The notes below the pieces were generated by a model that saw nothing but the letters and a program-made list of their open reading frames with translations, did no database searches and was not told the DNA's origin. A program made the translations under genes and the position numbers. From Strix aluco (taxonomy: Eukaryota; Chordata; Aves; Strigiformes; Strigidae): a DNA stretch of 64,000 nt. Below are positions 35,566 through 48,280 of this stretch, piece by piece. The DNA lies in contig NC_133946.1 of assembly GCF_031877795.1 (NCBI RefSeq), positions 14,004,365 through 14,068,364 of the forward strand, written 5' to 3'. How positions within the stretch are numbered: position 1 is the first letter of the stretch; every line of letters begins with the position of its first letter.

Positions 35566-38500
35566 TGGCACTTATTGATCATTCACTTGTATTTTACATT
35601 TGTTGTTCATATATTTTCCTAACAGACAATTTGAAGACTACAGCAATTATACTTGTTTCAGTATGCTGTATTCTCAGCATTTTGTTTAGCCTATGTGTTT
35701 GTATATAAAGAATTCACTTTAAGACTGTTTAGTTTCATTTTGCTTTGACTGAAAAATGATGAAAATGAGCTTGTCTAAAGTTACTGTTATTTATTTTACA
35801 TGACAGTTTTCCATTTAGGTTTCCTTTTAAAAAAATATTACTAATATAAAGAAACAATAAGAAGGTAAAAACAACATTTTATGTTTTACTAAAGCATTGG
35901 CAGCAATTATATCTGGTGACAACTTTGCCAGCAACTTTCTTATCTCAGGTTTCCCTTAAACTCTTTAGAAATACTGAAGCAATTTTAAAATTCAGAAACA
36001 AGTAGCAAACCTCAGCGTTTAATAAACTATAATGCTAATATGTATTTCCAATTAGATATTTTCAAGTTACAATAGCTTGCTTCAAAGATATGTTTAATTA
36101 TGAATGTATTCAAAATCCACCTTAAAATATCTGTTATTTATGTATACCTAATATCTGACTAATTCTTACTTTAATAGCAAGGGGAAAAGACTGTACAGAT
36201 GTCATCAATGGTTGGTTCAGGGCATATTTGCAGAAGTGGATGTAACTGTAACTGAGGGTGTCTTAATCTTTCAAAAACAGTAATGGAGGGTCATTTGGCT
36301 GTTGATTGAGATGTTGTCAGCAGCAATATATCTCCATATAAGGCATATCACTCCTATGCTGGTAACAACCCACTGAGAAATTACAACCAATTTAAATCTG
36401 TGATCATACTTCAATTCACAGCTACCAAGGGATGCTAAGGAGCACAGAAAAGCACACAAAAGAACACAAAATACTTTCTAAAGCAACACTCACCCCTTTT
36501 TCTTGTCAAGAAGTAGGTCAAACTAGCCTACCCTGAAGTTTATGCTGCTACAGGAGATATACCTTTTATGGATAATATTCTCAGGTTTAAGTAAAGTCTT
36601 TATCCCCTTTCCTATCAAGACTCTCCCATCTCCTCATTGCTTTCTCTTACAATGTATGTTGGATTACTTACTCCTATGCATACGGTGCACACAGAACTAG
36701 AACTGCAGTTTTCAGTGAGGACCCGATTCCCTCCATGCCTCTGGAGACCTCTGGGTGTTATGGTGGTGCTAAACTACTTGAAATGAACTACTTGGATCCT
36801 CTTCCTGTGAGTTTTCCTCCATGACAAAGTTAGATGGCGAGTCTAAGATTCAAACTGAAAGGACTGGTGTAACATTACTTAAGGTAAGTCCAAATGAACA
36901 AAGTTTGCACAAGACCTGATTTGCTCTGTGCATAGAACCATTTCATTTCTCTACTTGTTGCATTCAGTTTTAACCACAACCAGCGGCCGGTGAATCAACA
37001 AAAGGAGTTAGCAGAATTCACGAGCTCGCTTTTAGCTTTGGTGCTTCCTCCTGGGCAGGCATAGTTGAGGCTGGGCTTCTGATTCCTTAAAAGTATACAC
37101 AGAATTTGGGGTAATTCAGTGTGTGGCACTAACATTTACAGGGCAGCACTTTCCCTTTTGTCCAATACACATTTGAGAAGGTGTGAGAGGTGCAGAATGG
37201 GAAGTGTCACATACACCGGTGAGTGTGGGATCAGGAATCCCAGTCTGTAAGACATGTTTTCGAGTAAAAGGATGGAATTATCTTAGGTGATGAGAATTAG
37301 AAAGGTGATATAAGGATGGCATACACACACACATAAAAGATATGTTCTTATTCAGAAGAGAGATAGTTTATTTCAAGTCAGCTCATGGTCTTCAAAAGAA
37401 TACAGAAACAGGATATCTTTTTGGTAAGTCAGAATATTTGGATTGTTAGAAATGAAATTAAAATAGAAATAAAAAATTATACTACTAATAACAATACAAT
37501 TATCATAACTTGTGATGCGAGTTTAAGAAAATTGATTTTTATGTGGCCCATAAAGATTAGATGAGAGAAAATAAATATATGAGGTTGATTAAATGAGGTA
37601 CAAAAAATATGATCAAGGCAGTATTTTATTTTGCTTTTTTTCCTCCAACTTTCTTCAGAATTGTGTTTCTGGATAACGTCCTTCTTTATGTCTGTGTTAA
37701 AGCAAATGAGGTAATGAATTGCTTTCATTTTTGCAGTGAAGGATTTTCCTTTCAATATCTTCTGAAGTAAGCCTTTAACTTACTGTAAGGATCATACTGC
37801 AGATTCTCAGAGATGAAGCTGGCAAAAAACCACAAGTGTTACCTGATCCCTATCTGATCTTAATAAGGCCATAGGCAATTAGTACTTTTGTCCTCTGCTA
37901 AATGAGGAAGAATAATGTCCTGTATTTCAGAGGAAAGAGGAAAGAAAGCTTACGGACTAAACTGCTATAGCATAAATATTCCAGTGCACTTGAGTTTCTA
38001 GTTGGCAGTGACCCTCCTGGCCTAGTGTGTATCCCCCACATCCTTATGAATCCAGCTATTAGATACACAATGCTTAACCGAGCAATCTGTCTCAATGGTT
38101 TTGTTGTCCATTTGTTACCCTTGCTTCTCTAAGACACTTCTGGCTTACACTTGAAATAATACTTCTGGTTAGTCTCATTTCTGTTATCTGCAATACTCCT
38201 AAAAAAAAAAAAAAAAAAAAAAGTAGAGTAACTAGCAATTGCTTGTTTTGTTAATAATAGCATTAAGCTATAAAAAGTGGTTCCAGTGAAGAAACTGTTT
38301 TCCTTTGGTACTGAGACTGAAACATCTGTCCAGAAATTGGCTGCCTTTAAATGCTATTGTTGTGATACAGTCGGGATACAACGGATGCTTAATGTATTTA
38401 AGTGATTGGCACTTATTTGGTTCTATGTGACACTACAGCCACTCTTTAAAAAGGGCATAACGCAGTCAGAAATGTTTGACCGGAAGGTTTCTTTTGGAAT

Positions 38501-41500
38501 CTGTGCACTGTGAGTCATCTGATTTCTGTACTTCAAGACATCACAGGTGATAGCAACTGGTGTCTCTGACAGGTTCTACTTACGCAGGCTGTATTACCTG
38601 GCAGAATGTTACCATCTGTGAAATCTAAGCAAAGAGAGTAAAAATTTTATACAGAGGAGAAACCTTCTGCCTTCTGGTTTGTTTGTGAGGTTTCAGGAAA
38701 ATACAAATGTGTAACATTAAACCAATAGAGCCTTTAAATAACAGTGAGAGAGCATAGTGTTTCAAATGATTCCTACCATTCACCTTGTGATTTGTCCACG
38801 TTCTAAATATCTTGCCAAAAAACAGGTGATGAGTCACTTCTGACTCATCTCTCCAGATCAGCAGAATCCTTTGCACCTTGAATGAGATCAAAGTCTTTTC
38901 ATTTTACTTGCATATAAAACAAAGACTAATGCTTAGCTTAAAATGTAAGTATTATACCAAAAATCCAAAGGGTACGCTTGACATTACTTATTGCATATGG
39001 GGAGCAGACTGCAGACTTTGTCACCTGTGCCAGTTAGATGTGAAAACTTGCTCCTATATGTGGTCGTTCAAACGGACTTAGTATACCCCTCTTTCTTTTA
39101 TCGTGATATTAATCCTACTGGAATTTATTAATCTCTGTGATATTGCCGATTTATCTGACTCAAATATTAAATAAGCTTTCTCTCAGTCAAAGAAGTGAAT
39201 AAAGAAGCACTCCTATTTATCTTTGAGAATAGGTTTGTAATCATTTTGTTCTATTCATCATAAATAAGGCATTACCAAAATACTGTTTCTAATTTCAGAT
39301 GTCACACTCCAGGAAAAATATCTGTACATTAGACAGATTGCAGAATTCCAGTACAGACCAGTGAGACTGACCGGAAATATGGAATACGTGGCCTAAAGAG
39401 AATGAGAAAGATAAAACTAATCAGAGATTTTTCTGAGTCTAAAGAAAACGAGACTTAAGTGAGATATTCTAAGGTTTTAAATATTTAATAAGGATGCGTC
39501 AAAGAGCAAGGTAATCAGAATAATGCTTTCAGTGTTCATAGTGTTTAGGACGAGAAGTAATAGCTTTACATTGCAAGGAAGAGTCAGGCTCAACATGGCT
39601 AATTGTCTAAGGATTGAGAGGGCTGTGACTCACTGAAATAGGCTGCCTTAGAGTATGAAGGGAGGTCTTTGAAAATAAAAAAAAAAAAAAAAAGTCAGAA
39701 AACCAGCTTTCACGTATTACTGGGCCAGATGAGTGAACTGAATAACTTACTGAGATCCTTTCTGAACCTATTTTTTAAATACTAGGACTAGAGATGAGAG
39801 CTGATATAGATCACTTTAAATACCAATAAGAAAGAGTGCACAATGATAGAAAATGTTCAAATAATAACATTCAAACGACAGGAATTGGGTATGTCAACTG
39901 AATCTCTATTTCAGTGAATATTAAAAGCTTTTCACTTACTGAGTAGTTAACTGGTAACGCATCTCCCAACAGAAATAGTCTTTTTATTTGTTGAGGGAGA
40001 GTGCTAGAATCCTTTTGAAAAACCAGGCAGGGTTTGAAGCTCATCCAGAGTTAAGGTTCTGTCTAGTTGTCAGCTTCTGAATAAATGGAAATGGAGTGAG
40101 TAGCCAAATGTTTTTTAGAAAATGATTGTCTAAAGTTAGTTTGCTAAAGCTTATTATATTTTAAATATTTGTCAAGCTATATGGTCCTCGCTAGATCTTA
40201 AGAAAGTGCTTACTTAAGACATTTGGGAGTTGCTGGATGCTTCTGAAGGTGATGTAATTCATATACTTGCAAAGGGGATTTGTTTAAGCAAGTGGGGATT
40301 TTTAGATCAATTTTAGCCCTTAAAACTGAGTTTTAATTGCAATCAACAGTAAATTATTCTTGCAGTCTCTTTTCAAATATATAATCATGACATTCATTAT
40401 GACATGAAGAACTTGAATATCCTGTAGACTGTATCTACAATTTGTGGTGAAGTAAATGCGATATTAAGGTATGTTACATTTTCCTCTATATTGTGACAGT
40501 TTAGACTGTACATTCTTTGAGAGAGAAACGGTATGTCCTTATACAATATAAATGCAATGGAACAAGATCTGAAGATGCCTTGAAGGAGCTTTAAAAAGCA
40601 ACTTTTATGCTTCCAAAAAAGAGCAATTAAATTAACTTCCTAATTTATATAGGCACAAGAAGGGTCATAAGTACCTATGTTTTTCTGGGAGAAATTAGGC
40701 TTATCAAATTCTGCTGTGATGCATGTTCACCAGCATTGTTATTTTAACTGAGCTTATTGTGCAAGTTGAAGAGAATTTGGGGCATTTGGACTACTTCAAC
40801 AGGGATGTGTCTGGAGAAAGGAAACTTGATTACCTGAGAATACCCAGAATTCTTCAAGATGTTTTATCTATAGTGATTCTATTACCTAATTTTCATTCCT
40901 TATTGGTACGAAACCCTGTCTGGATTATTTATATTAGTGAAGGACCTGAACAATAATTGAGCCATCCTTTTTTCCCTCATTTTAGTGAGGGTATAAGAGT
41001 GTCCACGGGGTATACAACATGGACCCTGTTCCCTAGATGCTAATGGTGGGACTAATGTGGTTAAGCATCCTAACAAATTAACTGTAATGTAAAAAACTCA
41101 TCTTTTTTTATATGTAATTTATTTTTCATGCTTCTGATAAGTCATAGTTTATACAAATTAAAAATATTTATTTTAATATTTTTAGTACAAGCATAGAAAA
41201 GGAAGTCAGCACTTGAAAACAGCAAGGGAATAAATAGTAGGCTTATTCTGGTTTGTGGTATATTACTATAGGCTGGTATATATCACATGTAAAATTTTAG
41301 GCAAGCAGCCAGCTGCTGCGGTAATAGTAAACTATTGGATTAGATTGCACATTCCTGATATGCTCCATTATTTTAATGGATTTAATCTATTTGGAATGTT
41401 ACTTATTCAGAAGAATGTAACAAACGTAATGTCTCCTGAAGTCTGGCAGTCTTCCTAAGAAATGACCACTCTGAGTATGGGTTCTGCCTAATTCTAATCA

Positions 41501-42279
41501 CATCAACATTGAGATAGTTGACAGCCTTCAAAAATATCTAAAGGGATAATCTAGAAATGGAAGAATCTGCTGATCCTCAAATTGTATTGTATGAAAGGAC
41601 AAAATAAGGCATAATATTTCCAGAATAGAAGTTTAATTTGATCTTGATTAGACAAAGGGTTTGAATGATGAGGCCCAATGCCAAGAAAACACCTCAGACA
41701 TCTAGCTGCTATGAAAATGCATGTCTGTACCTTCAACAGACCAATTTATACTGGGAGTTTACCTTTCAAATTCTTATTGAATAGTCCACTGTACTTGGCT
41801 GTGTTAACTTGTGTTTTCATCATTCCATCTATCTCACCCAAAGATAAGTTCTGACCTGGCATCTTCACCATGAAGATTTTTTTTTTCCCCGTTTATCTTT
41901 AATCCTTACATTTTCTCATTCAGTGCATTGTTGCAAAATTTACATAATCTTATTTTTACCCATTTTTTAAAGGGATTTGACTATCTTTGAACTTGCTACT
42001 TTCCAGGTGAATGTGCTATCTTAACAACAGAATCTGCCTCATCTACCTGCTAGTGTTTGTACAAACAATTAAGCTCAATTCAGGCTAAAAAAAAATGCAG
42101 ATTAATAGTTTATTTTCACTATACCAACAGGCTGAATCAGAATTAGATTCAGAATCTGATTGCGTAGCAGAACAACATACTAAATCAAGAAAAGACCTGC
42201 TCGCTATGTGAGCTCAGGCTGCTTTCACACTTTAATAGCTAGCAAAGGTCTGGAGTTCAGAGAGAACAGTAAATTTTGT

Positions 42280-43300
42280 AAGCTGATGATTAGGACAGGA
42301 GGGACTACTGTAAACTTATGTAGTTTACTTCTCATGCTGAAGACAGTGCAAATTAGAACGAGAGCACAGAAGAAGGGTCTGCTAACTGATTTTAGAATTT
42401 CTGTAACAATCCAGGAATAACTATCCTCCCTGCTGATTCTTCATCTAAAGCTGTTCAAAGTATTCACCTGGTTCCTAGTTTAAAGATATTTCACCTTGAC
42501 TTCTATTTATATTCATGTCTACTTACAGAAGAGATCTTTTATCAGCTTTTTGTTCTCTGTTTAGATAGCTGTAGACTGTCATCAAGTCATTTAATCATGT
42601 GTTTGGTAAACCAAGCAAATGAATTGTCTTGAATGTTTCACTAGCCAGTGTGTTCTACAGTACAGTTTTGTGGTTTATAGTCTGGAGACATGCTTGACTC
42701 TCCAACTTATCCAAAAACTTTCCAGTGGTGTGAGTGTGTCACCAAGTCTGAAATAATAAATCATTCTGAAATGGAAATATATTAGCTTGGACATGGTGCT
42801 GCCCTGATATGATCACATACGATTTGGTTAGCTTGTAAATCAGTAGAATTACGTTGCAGCAACCCAGCATATATAGCATAAACATATTCTCAGTAATTTT
42901 TACAGCTTTATAGGAACACTACCAATTTTTTTAAATGCTCCTTCAGTTATAGGCAACAGAACAGGATGCAGTATTCAAGGAATGCTTGTGCCAGCACCGA
43001 GTACCTACATAGCTTCTGTATCTGTTAGCAGCTGAACTTGATGACCTTAAAGGTCTTTTTCAACCTGAACAATTCTATGGTTCTATCCTCACTCAGTATT
43101 CTGTCAACACAGGATCTTTTGGCTGCATAGTTAAAGTTCATGTTTAACTAACAACCCACCATGAATCCCAAGCTCTTTCAGAATTGCAGCTTTTCAATAT
43201 AGATTTCCCTCATCCTATGCCTGTTTTCTATGTCATTGGCTCATAGTCATCTGAATTTATATTTAGACACATCCAAAAAGGCCAGAGTCCAGAAAGTAAG
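42280..43300 (-). mobile_element. Ancient CR1-type LINE, minus orientation, interrupted
   Basis: The plus strand reads as a degraded reverse complement of a CR1 3' region: 'gattaggacaggagggac' near 42287, 'tgtcatcaagtcatttaatc' near 42578, 'ctttccagtggtgtgag' near 42718, 'caagctctttcagaattgc' near 43168 and 'cccaccatgaatccc' near 43155. A younger plus-strand CR1 tail splits it at 43031-43086. Boundaries are approximate and no intact frame survives. Confidence 0.6.
43031..43086 (+). mobile_element. CR1 3' tail, plus orientation, inserted in older CR1
   Basis: It matches the typical CR1 terminus: 'gaacttgatgaccttaaagg', then 'tctttttcaacctgaacaat', ending in two imperfect copies of the 8-bp terminal repeat (attctatg, gttctat). 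Its orientation is opposite to the surrounding older element, so it is a later, strongly 5'-truncated insertion. Confidence 0.75.
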
Positions 43301-46300
43301 TCCTTCCTTCTATTGATGTTGGATCTGGCCCACAGGAGGTCAAAAACATACTCTGTGAAATGAATAAATTGTAGTGTGAATATATGAAATGAATGTAAAT
43401 CTATTGAATTCTTTTCAGAATTACAATTTTATAACTTCTGCAACATTACTAGAAAATAGAATGATCTTGTATTGGAAACTTACCTGCACGATGATGATGC
43501 TTAAGGAGGAATCACCAGAAACGAATTCACCTGAAGCTCTGGTTGAGTCTAGTTATGGGCAAGGAACATTTGGAGAGAGATGCCGAACACCACTGAATAG
43601 AGACTATGCTAAATTCCTGCAGCGTGAAGTCGGTGCACGTCAGATCATCCTGTGCAGTACAGTACTGTAACACTGGTTATCAATGCTGCATACGTTGTGG
43701 ATGCGGAATTATTCTCCCACTTGGAGTACATCGAAGTTTCCTTTGCAAGAAAACTTGGTGTAAAGGAGATGTGCACGTATGTTCAGCAGTTTTAGATTCA
43801 TGTCAGTAGGAAGAAGACAGGGGAATGAGTCCACAAGCATGCAGAATATGCTGGGTTAATAAGCAGAGAAACTGCATTAGTGTGATGGCCATTATACAGC
43901 AGGTACCAGTTAAGCTCCTTTTCCCTTGCAGTCTAATATGTGCAGTTCTGCAAGAGCCTGTACATCACTAAAGCTAACCCCAATACCTCACCTTGGACAC
44001 TACTATGAGCTGATTTGATATCCTGCCTAGACCATTAGCTTCAACAATCGTTGTTGAACACGATCTGCAAAGAAATGAGCTCACCTTAAGCATCTTAATG
44101 CAAAGTTGCTAGTTTGTCCTTGGCATGCTGAGTAACTTTGGAGGTTTGGACTGGCCAGTAACACAGTATTTTGAATGACATGTCTGTTCTCTCGACATAC
44201 ACAGAAACTACAGGGGGAGATATTTCTGTCCCTGTGCTGACAGCTATCCTCAACAAAACACCTGAAAATTTATCAGCTGCTATCCAGCCACCTGCAGGCT
44301 AAAGATGGTATTGCTATGGATCTCCAGGGCAAGGTCCCTCAGCTAGTGCCAGATCGTTGTCTCACATAACGTAAATTATTCTGGGTCTACAGAGAGCATA
44401 TTCACTTTGCTTTCTTTACAGATTTCTAGAGTTCCTGGGCACCACATCTCCCTTTACACACAATATTACGCATATCGCCATAGCAGAAGGAACTGCTGGT
44501 TCTGCTGCTCTTGCATCAGTGTTCAGAAGAGAATCTCCTGCTGGATAGCAAGATGTGTTGCACTGGGCCTGGACTTAAGTCTAGGAGTAGATGTAAGAAT
44601 AGACTGTGTCTGAGAAATATGGCAGAAAGCACCCATCCTCATGGTACAGAAATGGCACAAAAGAACAAAGGCACGGAAACACTTCTAGAGTCTCTGGTTT
44701 AATGCAAGTATACAAAACCAGAGCCAAGATGGAGAAAATAGATGTGGGAGAAACATACAGCAGCTCATAATCTTCCTACTGGTATTACACTGGAGTTGGC
44801 TGTGGATACCTTTGACTGGGATATAGTAAATTAATACAATGGGGAGTTGACTATATTCTCCTCCAATCAGCAGAATTTCTGTGATTGTACTCAGAAAAGA
44901 CAACTAGTTATCGCTCAAGGAGAAATGAAAATAATTAATAATATAAAATCAAGCCTTAATCCTAAAATTCCTATTCCTTAAGGAAGACTGCTGAATCTAG
45001 TCTGCATTTACAAATACTGAACAAGACTGAGAAACAGTGCAAAGAACATGGCAGTAATCTCACAGGAAGAGAAAAAAAGCTGAAGTGGATTTTTTTCCTG
45101 GACAGACTAGAAAAAAGAATGATTGAAAGATGTACAGGGATTGAGAGCAGCAAAGGCAGACTGAATACTCATTTTTAGCTATGTTTACAGCAAAATGGCT
45201 GTGAAGTTCCTCTGGGAATAGCAGTGGAGTTACAGAGAAAGTACATGAAAGTTTCTTCTTGTGGTTATGATACACCTGTATGTGGAAATGGTGCTTCCAG
45301 TTCTAAACTGTCATCATAAATTCAAAGAGCTAACTCTGCAAAAGACAAAAATGATAAGACTGTAACTGCTGGAGGGAATAAAATCTAGGAAAATGGTGAA
45401 ACCAAGAGTGCAACAAATGGCATTAATATACAGAAATGGAGAGGTTACAATTTAAATTTCAAGAAATCTTTCCATTAGTATCTGGACACGTTCTCTTAGT
45501 CCAAAACATTTAAAGCCAGATAGGAAAAACTTCTGCAAATGGGAACAATCTTACCTCAACACACTACTTAATGTCTTTTTTCATCCTTAAATTCTACAAC
45601 CAGAAGAATTATTTGGGGGGTTAATATGTCAACATTTAATCCCACAACAATGTGAAATAGCAGCCAGCTATGCTAGATATTTCAGCTGTAGAAAACTCTC
45701 ACCAGGAAATTCTGAACATCTGGCTGGCTACTGATGTTCATTACTAATCAATCTTGATACAATGGAGAAATTTCAGAGGACTGGAAAAATCTATTATTAT
45801 ATCGGTATTTCAAATTATTAAATTGGATCATTAGGATAATTCTAAATCAGAGGGAAAGCAATGAAAAAGTTGATACAGAATGAAACATGTAAATATCACT
45901 AAAACTGATATAGATTTATAGAAAAGACAGTTTGTCAAATGTATTTGCTTAAATGAGACCATAAATTGGCAGATAATGGTAAAAGTTTGGATTGATATTC
46001 TGAGGCTTTTATAAGGCATCTTGATTTAGAAACCAGAATGACATATAGTCAATATGGTTCTCATTGAATGGATTAAAGACTAGGGGGAATTAAATCTCAA
46101 AATACCTCAGCAAAAGGGAATTATTACTGGCCAGCTGCATTTTGAGCATAGCCCCCCCAAGAACCGGTTCTTGACTTTTTTTAATCTGCCCCCCACTTCA
46201 ATTAGGATTATGTGAATCATGTTTTAACCAAAGGATGTCCTAGAGTTCTTGCAACCCAGAAGGCAAGTCTGGATACTAACAAAACTCTGTCTGATCTCAG

Positions 46301-47626
46301 AGCACAGGGTGGGATTTAGGATCCAGAACCGTAGCACTGAACTCCTCTGTTCAGTATTGCTTCATCCTTGAAGGTGCCTAAATTCAGTAGATTCCACAAT
46401 TTTTACTTTAGCATTTCACAAGCACCCACCATCTACTTATGCAGGTATCTAGAAAAGCCTCAATCTTGACTCCTAAGCCCCACTGTTTGCCAGTATCTTA
46501 GGAGTGGTTTATTCACAGCTTTTGTGGTGTGCCCAATGCACAGCAATCAGGTATACCTCCTTCCTCTCCTTGAATCTTAAATCTTCTTTACAGAAAGGCA
46601 GTTATTCAGCAAGAAGAGTGCCCTGCCCACCCTCTTCAGAGCACCAGGAACATGTGTTTGAGATGCTCTCTGTGGGACACGTGGGTCTGACTACCCTCAG
46701 GCAGTAAGTAATTTAATCTGGACCTGCTGCATCTTAAGTCAATAGGCTATTACATAAGTGGACTGGTATTAGCTCTGTTTGATCCTTCTTTGTTGCTATT
46801 TCAAAAGAAAGGAAGTACTTCTGCTCAGTGTAAGCTGAAAACATCCGGTCAGCAGAAAAACACCAATTCCTGCCTTTGAACTTTCCTGCAGCTCCAAGTT
46901 GAAGCATAAGCTGTATAAAGAGCAAGGTCTAATATTCAGCCTTGTCCTTAAATAGCTGTTTACTCAGTGTGTGTTTTGTTCTGAACCCTATTCTGAGGCC
47001 CTACTTCTACCCACGTAGTGGGGCGTGGACATGCCATATTTAGAGTATCTGGTTCTCCTGTAGGGCCTGCATGCATAAATCTTTTCTCTACCACTAACCA
47101 TAAAACAATAGCTGTCAAGAATAAAGAATGAAGCTGGCAGAAGTCAAGAGTAGCTGTTATGCCCAAAACTTGTGCTTAAAATCCATTTAAAATGTTTCTC
47201 CCAACCGTATTTCACTCCCCCTCCCAAAAAGGACTCTTCTCTGGTCAGACTCGTGAGCAGCTTATTTTCTTGACTCATAGTATAGTTGCATGTGACTCTG
47301 GTAACACAAACACTGTCTTTTCCAGACTACTTAGGCAGAGATTAATCATTACATAATGCTTTTTGTTGGGAGGCAGTGGAGGACATGTGTCTGGAAATGC
47401 AGTAAGCTGGCAAAAAAGATTGCTGTAATTGTCAGGAGCGTAGCAGTAACTGAAGACTTTGTATATGATACTAAATGAGAAGCAAACTGTAAAAGATCTT
47501 AAAAGTGAATTCACACAGTTATCTGATTCACTAGAAAATTATGACCAACTGGGAAGACAGGGCAAGGAGAAGGAAGGATTAAAATGCTTTAATAGACAGT
47601 TTGTTTGTCAAGGCTGGAAAAGACAG

Positions 47627-47632
47627 TTTATT
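47627..47632 (-). promoter_or_regulatory. CYP2R1: Candidate poly(A) signal for CYP2R1
   Basis: TTTATT on the plus strand gives AATAAA on the minus strand, about 475 nt beyond the CYP2R1 stop. It is the first canonical hexamer found downstream, with an ATTAAA about 35 nt further on (47588-47593). The implied 3' UTR is short. Site choice is inference. Confidence 0.4.
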
Positions 47633-48104
47633 CTGAGTTACAGAAATGTAAGTAGATACCTTTAAAACCTTTTTAGCTATGTAAAATTAATGGAGAATTA
47701 TAAAGAACAGCTTAGCTGGAATAATGTAAATGAGATTCCCACAGATGAATCCGAGTATAAACATTCTGAGCCATATTCTCCATGCTTATAAAAATATCCT
47801 CTCAAAATAAAAAGGATTGCTAAGTAATTAAGTATTTAAAAGCTGAATCAGAAGTTAGATTCAAAACAGATTTCTGGAGTGAAAACATCAACTTTAAACA
47901 CAGGATGTGTTTCATGGTTTTGGTTGAAGGTTTTTTTGTGAAAACGAAGTAAAAAGAAACTATTAACTTGTGCACAAATAGTCAGAATTTATCTGCAAGT
48001 CCTTTAAATTTTTGTTTGTCTGACATTTAGAAATAGAAGGCAAAGTGGATCCTCAGCTGCACCCTGGAGCATTTTGCTCCACCTGCCAACCTAGACCCTT
48101 CTGT

Positions 48105-48280
48105 TCACCGCCTTTCTGCACAGATGAGGTATGGCTGTGGCTGTAATGTCATGCCTAATCTTGGTTTGAGATCTGGAACCACCCCATGAGGAAAACACAG
48201 GTGAAATCGTTGTAGTAATGAAGTGAAAAACAAAAACATTTCCATTCGAGCTAGTTGTTCTCCAAGACAATGTCTTCTTC
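48105..48280 (-). CDS. CYP2R1: CYP2R1 exon 5, heme-ligand exon (176 bp)
   Basis: It has no initiator and is too short to stand out as an ORF; it was found by searching the minus strand for the missing heme loop. After acceptor tcaatccag it reads (G)[18 protein letters not shown], then LLQRFHL and [18 protein letters not shown] before TGA at 48107-48105. It carries the axial Cys and the conserved C-terminus. Confidence 0.96.

Larger units (their letters stand above)
35566..47600. other. Intergenic region between convergent PDE3B and CYP2R1
   Basis: Both genes transcribe into this roughly 12-kb interval. It is AT-rich, with poly(A) runs at 38202-38222 and 39678-39693 and a nested CR1 cluster at about 42.3-43.3 kb. 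Short ORFs (none above about 105 codons) show no recognisable motif. The stretch 43.39-44.70 kb is less AT-rich and carries several overlapping ORFs, but I cannot assign it. Confidence 0.7.

Noticed and set aside
43389-44702. Suspected endogenous retrovirus or other coding remnant.
   Set aside because: No LTR pair, primer-binding site, or gag/pol/env motif is visible, so it is reported only as unexplained sequence.
36000-47000. Possible extra PDE3B or CYP2R1 exons in the intergenic gap.
   Set aside because: Both genes already have complete 3' ends with stop codons and full family length, and no conserved block was seen.
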